Shown here piece after piece: positions 8,197 to 16,199 of a DNA stretch of 64,000 bases. Below the pieces are notes generated by a model, which made no database searches, was not told the DNA's origin, and worked only from the letters and a program-made list of their open reading frames with translations. The stretch is from UBA1479 sp040216635 (lineage in GTDB: Bacteria; Pseudomonadota; Alphaproteobacteria; Rhodospirillales; Casp-alpha2). The DNA is taken from positions 1-64,000 of the forward strand of contig JAVJOU010000021.1 of NCBI GenBank assembly GCA_040216635.1. The letters run 5' to 3'. How positions within the stretch are numbered: the stretch's first letter is position 1; the number at the start of each line of letters is the position of its first letter. The position numbers and the translations under genes were made by a program.

Positions 8197-8350
8197 AAAA
8201 CCACTGAGGCAGTGAGACAAAGAGAAGTGGAAGCCTGGATTCCCGCTTTCGCGGTAATGACATGGCCTTAAGTATTGCCGTCACCCCCGCGAAGGCGGGG
8301 GTCCAGAAACTCAATTACCTTTCTCCCCGCCTCACCGTCTCTGTGGTTCA
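8195..8350. repeat. Nested palindromic intergenic repeat, copy A
   Basis: Outer arms AACCACTGAGGCAGTGAG (from 8199) and the complement of CTCACCGTCTCTGTGGTT (8331-8348) pair imperfectly. Inside are two inverted copies of a second palindrome: CTGGATTCCCGC...GCGGTAATGAC (8235-8260) and GTCACCCCCGCGAAGGCGGG (from 8280), each with its own hairpin. The same outer arms recur at 8.8 and 56.2 kb. The inner GC-rich part is a REP-like sequence common in proteobacteria. Confidence 0.75.
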
Positions 8351-8407
8351 GGTTCTAGATTTCGCGCAAAGCCACCTCGCGCACGGTCGTGCGCTCAGGT
8401 TTTGCGA

Positions 8408-8752
8408 CTATTTCGCCGCCGTCACCATGATCTCGACCAGGATGCCGGGGGCCAGGCCTGATTCAACGCAGGCCCGGGCCGGTCGTTTCAGGTCGCCCAG
8501 CCAATTGGTCCAGGCGCGGTTGACGTCGCCCTTGGTGTCGATATCGGGCACCCAGATGTTGACCGACAGCAGCTTCGATTTGTCCGATCCGAAATGGGCC
8601 AGCCGCTCGTCGATCTTGTCCAAAACTTCCTGGGTCTGGCCGTAGACGTCTTTGGACTTGTCCGTCGCCGTCAGGCCCGACAGATAGACCAGATCGCCGT
8701 GGGCCGTGCCCTGGCTAAGAATTTCGCCGGAATCCAGATGTTCGATGGTCAT
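8408..8752 (-). CDS. RidA family protein
   Basis: 114 residues, the standard length. The YjgF/RidA fold is supported by GDLVYLSGLTATD near the N-terminus, LLSVNIWVPDI in the middle, and a C-terminal RPARACVESGLAPGILVEIMVTA. This contains the arginine of the RACV signature that binds the carboxylate of enamine/imine substrates. The family deaminates reactive 2-aminoacrylate-like intermediates released by PLP enzymes. The final ILVEIMVTA matches the usual VEIxxxA end. It sits alone between repeat copies A and B. The specific RidA subfamily is uncertain. Confidence 0.9.
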   Translation of the reverse strand: MTIEHLDSGEILSQGTAHGDLVYLSGLTATDKSKDVYGQTQEVLDKIDERLAHFGSDKSKLLSVNIWVPDIDTKGDVNRAWTNWLGDLKRPARACVESGLAPGILVEIMVTAAK

Positions 8753-8822
8753 TGAGTTGTCTCCTCCGATGGATTTTTGGTTCTGCCTGATTGTGGGCGT
8801 CTAACCGGTCCTTGGGCAAGAA

Positions 8823-8886
8823 GGGAACCACGGAGGGGGCACCCTTTCTCCTCTTTTCACTTACCGCTTCTGTGTCTCTGTGGTTT
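8823..8886. repeat. Nested palindromic intergenic repeat, copy B (short)
   Basis: GGGAACCACGGAGG on the left and CTTCTGTGTCTCTGTGGTTTTT on the right, with a central part of about 30 bp. Only the outer arms of the family are present; the inner REP-like palindromes of copies A and C are missing. The right arm is the commonest form of this sequence and encodes the junk peptide HRDTE when read in reverse. Confidence 0.65.
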
Positions 8887-8972
8887 TTCTTTCTTGACGC
8901 AACGTCAACCCATTCGCCTTGTGCGCGGGTCATGGGACCGGGATAATCAGGGCCAGTTTTGGGAGGACATGA

Positions 8973-10136
8973 ATGTTCACAACCGGCATGACCTTTGCCC
9001 TGGGCGACGAGGTCGACGCCCTGCGCGACATGGTTCACCGCTTCGCGCAGGACAAGATCGCGCCCCGCGCGGCCGAGATCGATGAAACCAACGAATTCCC
9101 CCGCGACCTGTGGCCGCAGCTGGGAGAGTTGGGGTTGCTCGGCATCACGGCGGACGAAGACCACGGCGGGGCGGCCATGGGCTACCTCGCCCATTGCGTG
9201 GCGATGGAGGAAATCTCCCGCGCCTCGGCCTCGGTCGCGCTTTCCTACGGCGCCCATTCCAATCTTTGCGTCAATCAGATCAACCGCAACGGCACGGCCG
9301 AGCAAAAGGCCCGCTACCTGCCCAAGCTGATCACCGGTGAACACCTGGGGGCACTTGCCATGTCCGAGCCCGGGGCCGGGTCCGACGTGGTCGGCATGAA
9401 GCTTAAGGCCGAGCGCCGCAACGACCGCTATATCCTGAACGGCAACAAGATGTGGATCACCAACGGCCCCCAGGCCGACGTGCTGGTGGTCTATGCCAAG
9501 ACCCAGCCGGACGCGGGGTCGAAAGGCATCACCGCCTTCCTGGTGGAAAAAGACATGGTCGGGTTTTCCACGGCGCAGAAGCTGGACAAGCTGGGCATGC
9601 GGGGATCGGACACCTGCGAGCTGGTGTTCGAGGATTGCGAGATACCGGCGGAAAACGTTCTGGGCGAAGTCGACGGCGGAGTCCGCGTGCTGATGTCGGG
9701 CCTGGATTACGAACGTCTGGTGCTGGCCGCCGGGCCGGTCGGCATCATGCAGGCCTGCATGGACGTGGTGGTGCCCTACGTCCACGACCGCAAACAGTTC
9801 GGTCAGGCCATCGGCGAGTTCCAGTTGATGCAGGGCAAGTTGGCCGACATGTACACGGACATGAACGCCTGCCGGTCCTATGTCTATGCCGTGGCCCAGG
9901 CCGCCGACCGGGGCGGGGCGACGCGCAAGGACGCGGCGGGGTGTATTTTGTATGCCGCCGAAAAGGCGACGCAGGTCGCCTTGCAGGCCGTGCAGACGTT
10001 GGGCGGCATGGGCTACATCAACGAAAGCCCCACGGGGCGGTTGCTGCGCGACGCCAAGCTGTATGAAATCGGCGCCGGCACGTCGGAAATCCGGCGCATG
10101 CTGATCGGCCGCGAAATGTTCCAGGAAACGGCCTGA
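8973..10136 (+). CDS. ivd: Isovaleryl-CoA dehydrogenase
   Basis: 387 residues, full length. It catalyses the first committed step of leucine catabolism after the branched-chain ketoacid complex: isovaleryl-CoA to 3-methylcrotonyl-CoA, using FAD. The acyl-CoA dehydrogenase signatures AMSEPGAGSDVVGM, KMWITNGPQAD and the C-terminal YEIGAGTSEIRRMLIGRE are present. The catalytic base is Glu247 in GLDYERLVLAAGP, the position that separates isovaleryl-CoA dehydrogenases from short- and medium-chain enzymes. It is the first gene of a four-gene operon, 3 bp before the carboxylase beta subunit. The start has an upstream GGGAGG site. Confidence 0.96.
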   Translation: MFTTGMTFALGDEVDALRDMVHRFAQDKIAPRAAEIDETNEFPRDLWPQLGELGLLGITADEDHGGAAMGYLAHCVAMEEISRASASVALSYGAHSNLCVNQINRNGTAEQKARYLPKLITGEHLGALAMSEPGAGSDVVGMKLKAERRNDRYILNGNKMWITNGPQADVLVVYAKTQPDAGSKGITAFLVEKDMVGFSTAQKLDKLGMRGSDTCELVFEDCEIPAENVLGEVDGGVRVLMSGLDYERLVLAAGPVGIMQACMDVVVPYVHDRKQFGQAIGEFQLMQGKLADMYTDMNACRSYVYAVAQAADRGGATRKDAAGCILYAAEKATQVALQAVQTLGGMGYINESPTGRLLRDAKLYEIGAGTSEIRRMLIGREMFQETA

Positions 10137-10139
10137 GCC

Positions 10140-11747
10140 ATGTCCCAGATCAAATCCCAGATCAATACGTCCTCGCCCGAATTCAAGGCCAACCACAAGG
10201 CCATGACGGCCCTGGTCGAAGACATGGCCGCCAAGGCGGAACAGGTCATGCAGGGCGGACCCGAGGCGTCGCGCGACCGCCACGTGGCGCGCGGCAAGCT
10301 GCTGCCCCGTGAGCGCATCAACCGCCTGCTCGATCCCGGCTCGCCGTTTCTGGAGGTCGCCCCCTTCGCCGCCTGGGACATGTACGGGAGCGAGGTGCCG
10401 TCGGCCAGCATCATCACCGGCATCGGGCGGGTGTCCGGCACGGAATGCATGATCGTCTGCAACGACGCTACGGTGAAGGGCGGCACCTATTATCCCGTGA
10501 CCGTGAAGAAGCACCTGCGGGCCCAGGAAATCGCCCTGGAAAACAACCTGCCCTGCGTCTATCTGGTCGACTCAGGCGGCGCCAACCTGCCCAACCAGCA
10601 GGACGTGTTCCCCGACCGCGACCATTTCGGGCGCATTTTTTATAACCAGGCCCGCATGTCGGGCGCCAACATCCCGCAGATCGCGGCGGTGCTGGGCAGT
10701 TGCACGGCCGGGGGGGCTTACGTGCCCGCCATGTCGGACGAAGCCATCATCGTCCGTGGCCAGGGCACGATCTTTCTGGGCGGCCCGCCCCTGGTCAAGG
10801 CCGCGACGGGCGAGGAAGTTTCGGCCGAGGACCTGGGTGGGGCCGACCTGCACGCCCGGGAATCCGGTGTGGCTGACCATTACGCCCAGGACGACGCCCA
10901 TGCGCTTGCCATCGCCCGCAATTGCATCGCCCATCTGAACCGGACCAAGCAGCCCGGCCTGGCCCTGCGCACGCCGGAAGACCCCGCCTACGACCCCGAT
11001 GAAATCCACGGCATCGTGCCCACGGACCTGCGCCGCCCCTATGACGTGCGCGAGGTCATCGCCCGCGTGGTCGACGGATCGCGCTTCGATGAATTCAAGA
11101 AACTCTACGGCGAAACGCTGGTCACCGGCTTTGCCCATATCCAGGGCATGCCCGTCGGCATTCTCGGCAACAACGGCATCCTGTTTTCGGAAAGTGCGCA
11201 AAAGGGGGCGCACTTCATCGAACTGTGCTGCCAGCGCGGCATCCCCTTGGTGTTCCTGCAGAACATCACGGGCTTCATGGTCGGGCGCAAATACGAAGCC
11301 GGCGGCATCGCCAAGGACGGGGCCAAGCTGGTCACGGCTGTCGCTTCCGCCAACGTGCCCAAGGTCACCATGATCATCGGCGGATCCTTCGGGGCCGGCA
11401 ACTACGGCATGTGCGGCCGGGCCTATTCGCCCCGCTTCCTTTGGACCTGGCCCAATTCACGCATTTCCGTAATGGGCGGGGAGCAGGCCGCCGGGGTGCT
11501 GGCCACGGTCAAACGTGACGGGATCGAGCGCGGCGGCGGCACCTGGTCCGAACAGGACGAAGCGGACTTCAAGGCCCCCATCGTCGAACAGTTTGAACAG
11601 GAAGGCCATCCGCTTTACGCCACGGCGCGGCTGTGGGACGACGGCATCATCACCCCCGCCAAGACACGCAACGTGCTGGCGCTGTCGCTCTCGGCCGCCC
11701 TCAACGCGCCCATCGCTCCCACGCGCTTCGGCGTGTTTAGGATGTAG
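10140..11747 (+). CDS. mccB: Methylcrotonoyl-CoA carboxylase, carboxyltransferase (beta) subunit
   Basis: 535 residues, the expected size. It transfers carboxyl from carboxybiotin to 3-methylcrotonyl-CoA, giving 3-methylglutaconyl-CoA. The N- and C-domain crotonase-like halves contain GGTYYPVTVKKHLRAQEIA, SGGANLPNQ, YNQARMSGANIPQIA, the oxyanion glycines in SCTAGGAYVPAMSDE, and GGSFGAGNYGMCGRAY. The pattern is clearly MccB rather than propionyl-CoA carboxylase. It lies between ivd and the biotin subunit with gaps of 3 and 15 bp, so the operon is certain. Confidence 0.96.
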   Translation: MSQIKSQINTSSPEFKANHKAMTALVEDMAAKAEQVMQGGPEASRDRHVARGKLLPRERINRLLDPGSPFLEVAPFAAWDMYGSEVPSASIITGIGRVSGTECMIVCNDATVKGGTYYPVTVKKHLRAQEIALENNLPCVYLVDSGGANLPNQQDVFPDRDHFGRIFYNQARMSGANIPQIAAVLGSCTAGGAYVPAMSDEAIIVRGQGTIFLGGPPLVKAATGEEVSAEDLGGADLHARESGVADHYAQDDAHALAIARNCIAHLNRTKQPGLALRTPEDPAYDPDEIHGIVPTDLRRPYDVREVIARVVDGSRFDEFKKLYGETLVTGFAHIQGMPVGILGNNGILFSESAQKGAHFIELCCQRGIPLVFLQNITGFMVGRKYEAGGIAKDGAKLVTAVASANVPKVTMIIGGSFGAGNYGMCGRAYSPRFLWTWPNSRISVMGGEQAAGVLATVKRDGIERGGGTWSEQDEADFKAPIVEQFEQEGHPLYATARLWDDGIITPAKTRNVLALSLSAALNAPIAPTRFGVFRM

Positions 11748-11762
11748 CCGGGAAGCGGGCCC

Positions 11763-13757
11763 ATGTTCAAAAAAATCCTCATCGCCAACCGGGGGGAGAT
11801 CGCCTGCCGCGTGATTGCGACGGCCAAGCGGCTGGGTGTTCGAACCGTCGCCGTGTTTTCCGACGCGGACAAGGGGGCACAACACGTGGCGCTGGCCGAC
11901 GAGGCGATCCATATCGGCCCGGCGCCCGCATCGGAAAGCTATCTGAACCAATCGGCCGTATTGGATGCCGTCCGGCAATCGGGGGCCGAGGCCGTGCATC
12001 CCGGCTACGGCTTTCTTTCGGAAAACCCCGCCTTCGCCGAGGCCGTGGCCCAGGCCGGCGCCGTGTTCATCGGCCCGCCCGCGGATGCCATCCGCGCCAT
12101 GGGTCTGAAGGACGCGGCCAAACGGATCATGATGGATGCGGGCGTACCCGTGGTGCCGGGCTACCTGGGCGACGATCAGGACGACAAGACCCTGGCCGAC
12201 GAGGCATCAGAGATCGGCTATCCGGTCCTGATCAAGGCCGTGGCCGGCGGCGGCGGCAAGGGCATGCGCCGGGTCGACGATGCCAAGGACTTCAAGGACG
12301 CCCTGGCGGGCGCCAAGCGCGAAGCTGCGTCCAGCTTCGGCGACGACAGGGTTCTGATCGAAAAATACCTGACACAGCCGCGTCATATCGAAATTCAGGT
12401 CTTCGCCGACAGTTTGGGCAACGCGGTGCATCTGTTCGAGCGGGATTGTTCCCTGCAACGCCGCCATCAAAAGGTGATCGAGGAAGCCCCCGCCCCCGGC
12501 ATGACGCCGGAGATCAGGAACGCCATGGGCGCCGCCGCCGTGACGGCAGCCAAGGCCATCGGCTATCAGGGCGCCGGCACGGTCGAATTCATCGCCGACG
12601 GCGAAGGAGGGTTAACCGCCGACGGCTTTTTCTTCATGGAAATGAACACACGCCTGCAGGTCGAACATCCGGTTACGGAAATGATCACCGGCCAGGATCT
12701 GGTGGAATGGCAGCTGCGCGTGGCGGCGGGCGAGGCCCTGCCCCTGACCCAGGATCAATTGACCATATCCGGCCATGCGGTCGAAGCGCGGCTTTACGCC
12801 GAAGACCCGGCCAAGGGTTTTCTGCCCGCATCGGGCAAGCTGCATCATCTTTCCTGGTCAGCGGACACCCCCGGCCTGCGCATCGACACGGGCGTGGTCC
12901 AAGGCGATACCATCACGCCGTTCTACGACCCCATGATCGCCAAGGTGATCGCCCACGGCACAGACCGGGCGCAAGCGCTTGACCGCCTGACCACTGCGTT
13001 GAATGCGACCGAAGCTGCCGGCATCGCCACCAACCGGCGGTTCCTGGCCCGCCTTGCCGCGCAGGATGCGTTCCGCCGGGGCGATGTGGACACGGGCGTG
13101 ATCGACCGCGACATGACGGCCCTTTCCGCCCCTGATGAACAAAGCCCCGGCATGCTGGCCCTGGCGGCCCTGCACGCGGCGGGCGTGCTGGACGCTCCCG
13201 TGGACGACGACCCCTGGTCACGCCTTGCGGGCTGGCGCCTGTGGGCGGGGGCGGCGTCCCTTGCCCATCTGGAAACCGCCGCGGGTGCGGCATTGGAAAT
13301 TCCCGTCACGGCGCTGGGCCAGGGAATATTCCGCATCGGCCTGCCGGACGGGCCGGTCGAGGCCACGGTCCTGTCGCGGGACGGCACGCGGTTGACCGTC
13401 AAACTGGACGGAAAGCCGGTCATCGCATCCATCGCCGCAGGCCGGGGCTGGGTCACCCTGTTCCTTTCCGGCGCGGAAGCGACCTATACCCTGCCCGACC
13501 GCCTGCCCATCGATGCCGGGGGGGCGGATGCCGACAACCACGTCAAAGCCCCCCTTCCCGGGCGCATCACGGCGGTCCTGGCCCGGGACGGCGAGGCGGT
13601 GAAACAGGGCCAGGCGCTGCTTGTCCTGGAAGCCATGAAGATGGAGCACACCCTGACCGCCGGCCGTGCCGGCACCGTCACGCAACTGACCGCCGAAACG
13701 GGGGCGCAGGTCCAGGAAGGGCAGGTCCTGCTGGTCCTGGAGGAAGCGGACGCATGA
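11763..13757 (+). CDS. mccA: Methylcrotonoyl-CoA carboxylase, biotin carboxylase/carrier (alpha) subunit
   Basis: 664 residues. An N-terminal biotin carboxylase domain starts FKKILIANRGEIACRVI and has the ATP-grasp loop KAVAGGGGKGMR and EMNTRLQVEHPVTE. A middle BT-type region follows, then a biotinyl domain at the C-terminus with the acceptor lysine in LEAMKMEHTL. It carboxylates its own biotin with ATP and bicarbonate for the partner beta subunit. Length and partner mark it as the methylcrotonyl rather than acetyl or propionyl enzyme. The stop overlaps the next start (ATGA), so translation of the lyase is coupled. Confidence 0.96.
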   Translation: MFKKILIANRGEIACRVIATAKRLGVRTVAVFSDADKGAQHVALADEAIHIGPAPASESYLNQSAVLDAVRQSGAEAVHPGYGFLSENPAFAEAVAQAGAVFIGPPADAIRAMGLKDAAKRIMMDAGVPVVPGYLGDDQDDKTLADEASEIGYPVLIKAVAGGGGKGMRRVDDAKDFKDALAGAKREAASSFGDDRVLIEKYLTQPRHIEIQVFADSLGNAVHLFERDCSLQRRHQKVIEEAPAPGMTPEIRNAMGAAAVTAAKAIGYQGAGTVEFIADGEGGLTADGFFFMEMNTRLQVEHPVTEMITGQDLVEWQLRVAAGEALPLTQDQLTISGHAVEARLYAEDPAKGFLPASGKLHHLSWSADTPGLRIDTGVVQGDTITPFYDPMIAKVIAHGTDRAQALDRLTTALNATEAAGIATNRRFLARLAAQDAFRRGDVDTGVIDRDMTALSAPDEQSPGMLALAALHAAGVLDAPVDDDPWSRLAGWRLWAGAASLAHLETAAGAALEIPVTALGQGIFRIGLPDGPVEATVLSRDGTRLTVKLDGKPVIASIAAGRGWVTLFLSGAEATYTLPDRLPIDAGGADADNHVKAPLPGRITAVLARDGEAVKQGQALLVLEAMKMEHTLTAGRAGTVTQLTAETGAQVQEGQVLLVLEEADA

Positions 13758-14620
13758 CCGAAGACAGCATCACGATATTCGAGGTCGGCCCCCGCGACGG
13801 CCTGCAGAACGAACAGCGCATGATCCCCGCCGCCGATAAGGTGCGCCTGATCGACCTGTTGTCAGCGGCGGGCTTCCAGAAGATCGAGGCAACTAGCTTC
13901 GTTTCCCCCAAATGGGTGCCGCAGATGGCCGACGCGGCCGAGGTCATGGCCGCCATCACCCGCAAGCCCGGCGTGATCTATTCGGCCCTGACCCCCAACA
14001 TGCGGGGCTTCGAAGGGGCGAAAGCCGCCCGGGTGGACGAAGTCGCGGTATTCGCCGCCGCCTCGGAAGCTTTCAGCCAAAAGAACATCAACTGTTCCAT
14101 CGCCGATAGCCTGGAGCGGTTCCGCCCCGTCGCCGAAGCGGCGAAGGAAAGCGGCATTCCCGTTCGAGGGTACGTGTCCTGCGTGACCGATTGCCCCTAT
14201 GCGGGCGCCGTGCCGCCCGGCGAGGTCGCGCGGGTCACCCGGGCCCTGTTCGACCTGGGTTGTTATCAAGTTTCGTTGGGAGACACCATCGGCCGGGGCA
14301 GGCCCGAAACCATCGCCGCCATGCTGGATGCGGTGCTGGACGTGGCCGCCGCCGGTGACCTTGCCGGTCATTTCCACGATACGGGCGGGTGGGCGCTCGG
14401 CAACATCGATGCCAGCCTGGAAAAGGGGTTGCGGACCTTCGATGCCGCCGTCGGCGGGCTGGGCGGCTGTCCCTACGCGCCGGGAGCCAAGGGCAATGTG
14501 GCGACGGGCGCGGTGGTCGACCACTTGACCGACCTGGGATATGCCACCGGCATCGACCGGGCCGACCTTACCGCCGCCGAAGCCTTCGTCGCAAAGCTGG
14601 CAATCGCCAATATCCGGTAA
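13754..14620 (+). CDS. mvaB: Hydroxymethylglutaryl-CoA lyase
   Basis: 288 residues from the ATG at 13754, which overlaps the mccA stop by four bases. It splits HMG-CoA to acetoacetate and acetyl-CoA, the last step of leucine breakdown. The DRE-TIM fold markers are present: Arg14-Asp15 in GPRDGLQNE, the metal histidines His206 and His208 in GHFHDT, and catalytic Cys239 in GLGGCPYAPGAKGN. Two usual residues after the histidines differ: HDTGGWAL here against the common HDTYGQAL, and VSCVTDCPY against VSCVxGCPY. Activity is still likely because all catalytic residues remain. A longer open frame starts far upstream inside mccA and is rejected. Confidence 0.94.
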   Translation: MTEDSITIFEVGPRDGLQNEQRMIPAADKVRLIDLLSAAGFQKIEATSFVSPKWVPQMADAAEVMAAITRKPGVIYSALTPNMRGFEGAKAARVDEVAVFAAASEAFSQKNINCSIADSLERFRPVAEAAKESGIPVRGYVSCVTDCPYAGAVPPGEVARVTRALFDLGCYQVSLGDTIGRGRPETIAAMLDAVLDVAAAGDLAGHFHDTGGWALGNIDASLEKGLRTFDAAVGGLGGCPYAPGAKGNVATGAVVDHLTDLGYATGIDRADLTAAEAFVAKLAIANIR

Positions 14621-14656
14621 AATTGGGCGAAAATCCCGATTTTAACCTCTTTTTTA
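14619..14656 (+). terminator. Possible weak terminator after the leucine operon
   Basis: A short interrupted hairpin, AAAAT-GGG around a small loop with CCC-ATTTT, followed by AACCTCTTTTTT. The stem is weak, so this is only a candidate end for the ivd-mccB-mccA-mvaB transcript. Confidence 0.35.
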
Positions 14657-14782
14657 GTACAAATACTGGACCAATGCCCCGTCTCGGTATATGCGGATAG
14701 CCTTAACTGGCCTGCCCGCTTCGGGCCGCTGAACCGTGGCACTAAAAAACAAGACCGCGGATGCTCTTGAAGGACATATTCG

Positions 14783-16141
14783 GTGAATTTCCGACAGTTG
14801 ATCGCACTGTACGGTCTTACCCTGCTTGCCGTGTTCGGGCTTGCTTGCCTGTGGGAGTTCGTGCTCGAAACCGCATTGATGGGCGATGCCGCGGTGCTGC
14901 CCGGGCACGAAGATTTTCCGGCCCGTTGGGAACACGTCCTGACGGCAACCGGTTTTGCCGCCATCGCCATGATCGTGCCCGCCTGGCTGGTCGCTCTGGT
15001 TCTGAAAAAACAAACCGCGGCTGAAAACGCCTTTCGCCGCAGCGAAGGCGTTCTGCGCGCCTTTATCGACCACGCCCCGGCGCTGGTCGCGCTCAAGCAC
15101 GCGGACGGCCGCTACCTTCTGATGAACCAGCAATATTCCGATCAATTGGGCCTGGACCCCCGCCAAACGGAAGGCAAAGATGCCCACAGCGTGTTTCCCT
15201 CGCATCTGGCCGAAGCCTTTGCCGAACAGGAACATCAGGCCCTGGAAAGTGGACAGGAAGTGACCGAGGAACGCGTGATCCCGCACAAGGATGGCGACCA
15301 CGTGCATCTCTGCACCAAGTTTCCGGTTACGGACGGCGACGGATCTATCGTCGGCATCGGTACGTTCTCCATGGACATTACGGACCAAAAAGCCACGGAA
15401 GACCGCATCAATGCGGCCCTGATCGACGCGGAGCAGGCCAACCGCGCCAAGACCCATTTTCTCGCCAACATGAGCCACGAACTGCGCACGCCGTTGAATT
15501 CGATCATCGGTTTTTCCCAGGTCATCGGCAGCGATCTGCCGTTGGACCCGATGAAACGCAAGGAATACGCCGGCGACATCCAGCATTCCGCCGAACACCT
15601 TCTGAGCCTGATTAACGACCTTCTGGACTTCTCAAAAATCGAAGCCGGTCAGCTTGTCCTGCATGAAACCGAAGTCGATCTGGAAGAACTGGTCGAGCAA
15701 TCCTGCCGCATGATCAAACCCGACGCCGACGAAAAAGACGTCACGGTCACCCATGCAGTCGGCAAGGGATTGCCCCTGTTGCGGGCCGATTCCCGCTGCG
15801 TGACTCAGGTTCTTTTGAACCTGGTCGCCAATGCGGTGAAGTTCAACGTGACAGGCGGCAAGGTCAACGTCATGGCGGCCCCCGCGACCGACGGCCAGAT
15901 CAGCGTTTCCATCGCCGACACGGGCATCGGCATCGCGCCCGAGGATATGAATGTGGTGTTGGAACCTTTCGGCCAGGCTGGCGTCTCGGCCAACCATTCA
16001 CATGCCGGCACGGGCCTGGGATTGTCGGTCTCGAAGCAATTGATGGAACTGCACGGCGGGACGCTGTCCCTGGACAGCACGCCCGGAAAAGGCACAACCG
16101 TTACCGTCTGTTTTCCCGCCGAGCGGATCGTCGGCACCTGA
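14783..16141 (+). CDS. Membrane PAS sensor histidine kinase, orphan
   Basis: 452 residues from a GTG start with AAGGA 8 bp upstream. There are two membrane helices (about residues 5-28 and 54-74), then a PAS domain (about 88-200) ending FSMDITDQK. A HisKA domain follows with H-box FLANMSHELRTPLNSIIGFS, then an HATPase with N, G1 (DTGIGIAPED) and G2 (GTGLGLSVSKQ) boxes. It should autophosphorylate on the H-box histidine. There is no receiver domain and no response regulator nearby. The next gene is a second kinase of similar design 58 bp downstream, so the pair may signal through a shared distant regulator or phosphotransfer protein. The ligand is unknown. Confidence 0.92.
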   Translation: MNFRQLIALYGLTLLAVFGLACLWEFVLETALMGDAAVLPGHEDFPARWEHVLTATGFAAIAMIVPAWLVALVLKKQTAAENAFRRSEGVLRAFIDHAPALVALKHADGRYLLMNQQYSDQLGLDPRQTEGKDAHSVFPSHLAEAFAEQEHQALESGQEVTEERVIPHKDGDHVHLCTKFPVTDGDGSIVGIGTFSMDITDQKATEDRINAALIDAEQANRAKTHFLANMSHELRTPLNSIIGFSQVIGSDLPLDPMKRKEYAGDIQHSAEHLLSLINDLLDFSKIEAGQLVLHETEVDLEELVEQSCRMIKPDADEKDVTVTHAVGKGLPLLRADSRCVTQVLLNLVANAVKFNVTGGKVNVMAAPATDGQISVSIADTGIGIAPEDMNVVLEPFGQAGVSANHSHAGTGLGLSVSKQLMELHGGTLSLDSTPGKGTTVTVCFPAERIVGT

Positions 16142-16199
16142 TACCGGCACGCCTGGGTATGCGGTCAGATGGCCGCCGTAGTTGCAACCGGGCTTGGAT

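Noticed and set aside
8715..10514. A 599-codon minus-strand open frame
   Set aside because: Antisense to isovaleryl-CoA dehydrogenase and MccB; rich in His, Gly and Arg with no motif.
13241..13753. N-terminal extension of the HMG-CoA lyase frame inside mccA
   Set aside because: The extension is out-of-frame translation of mccA. The ATGA overlap at 13754 gives the family-consistent start.
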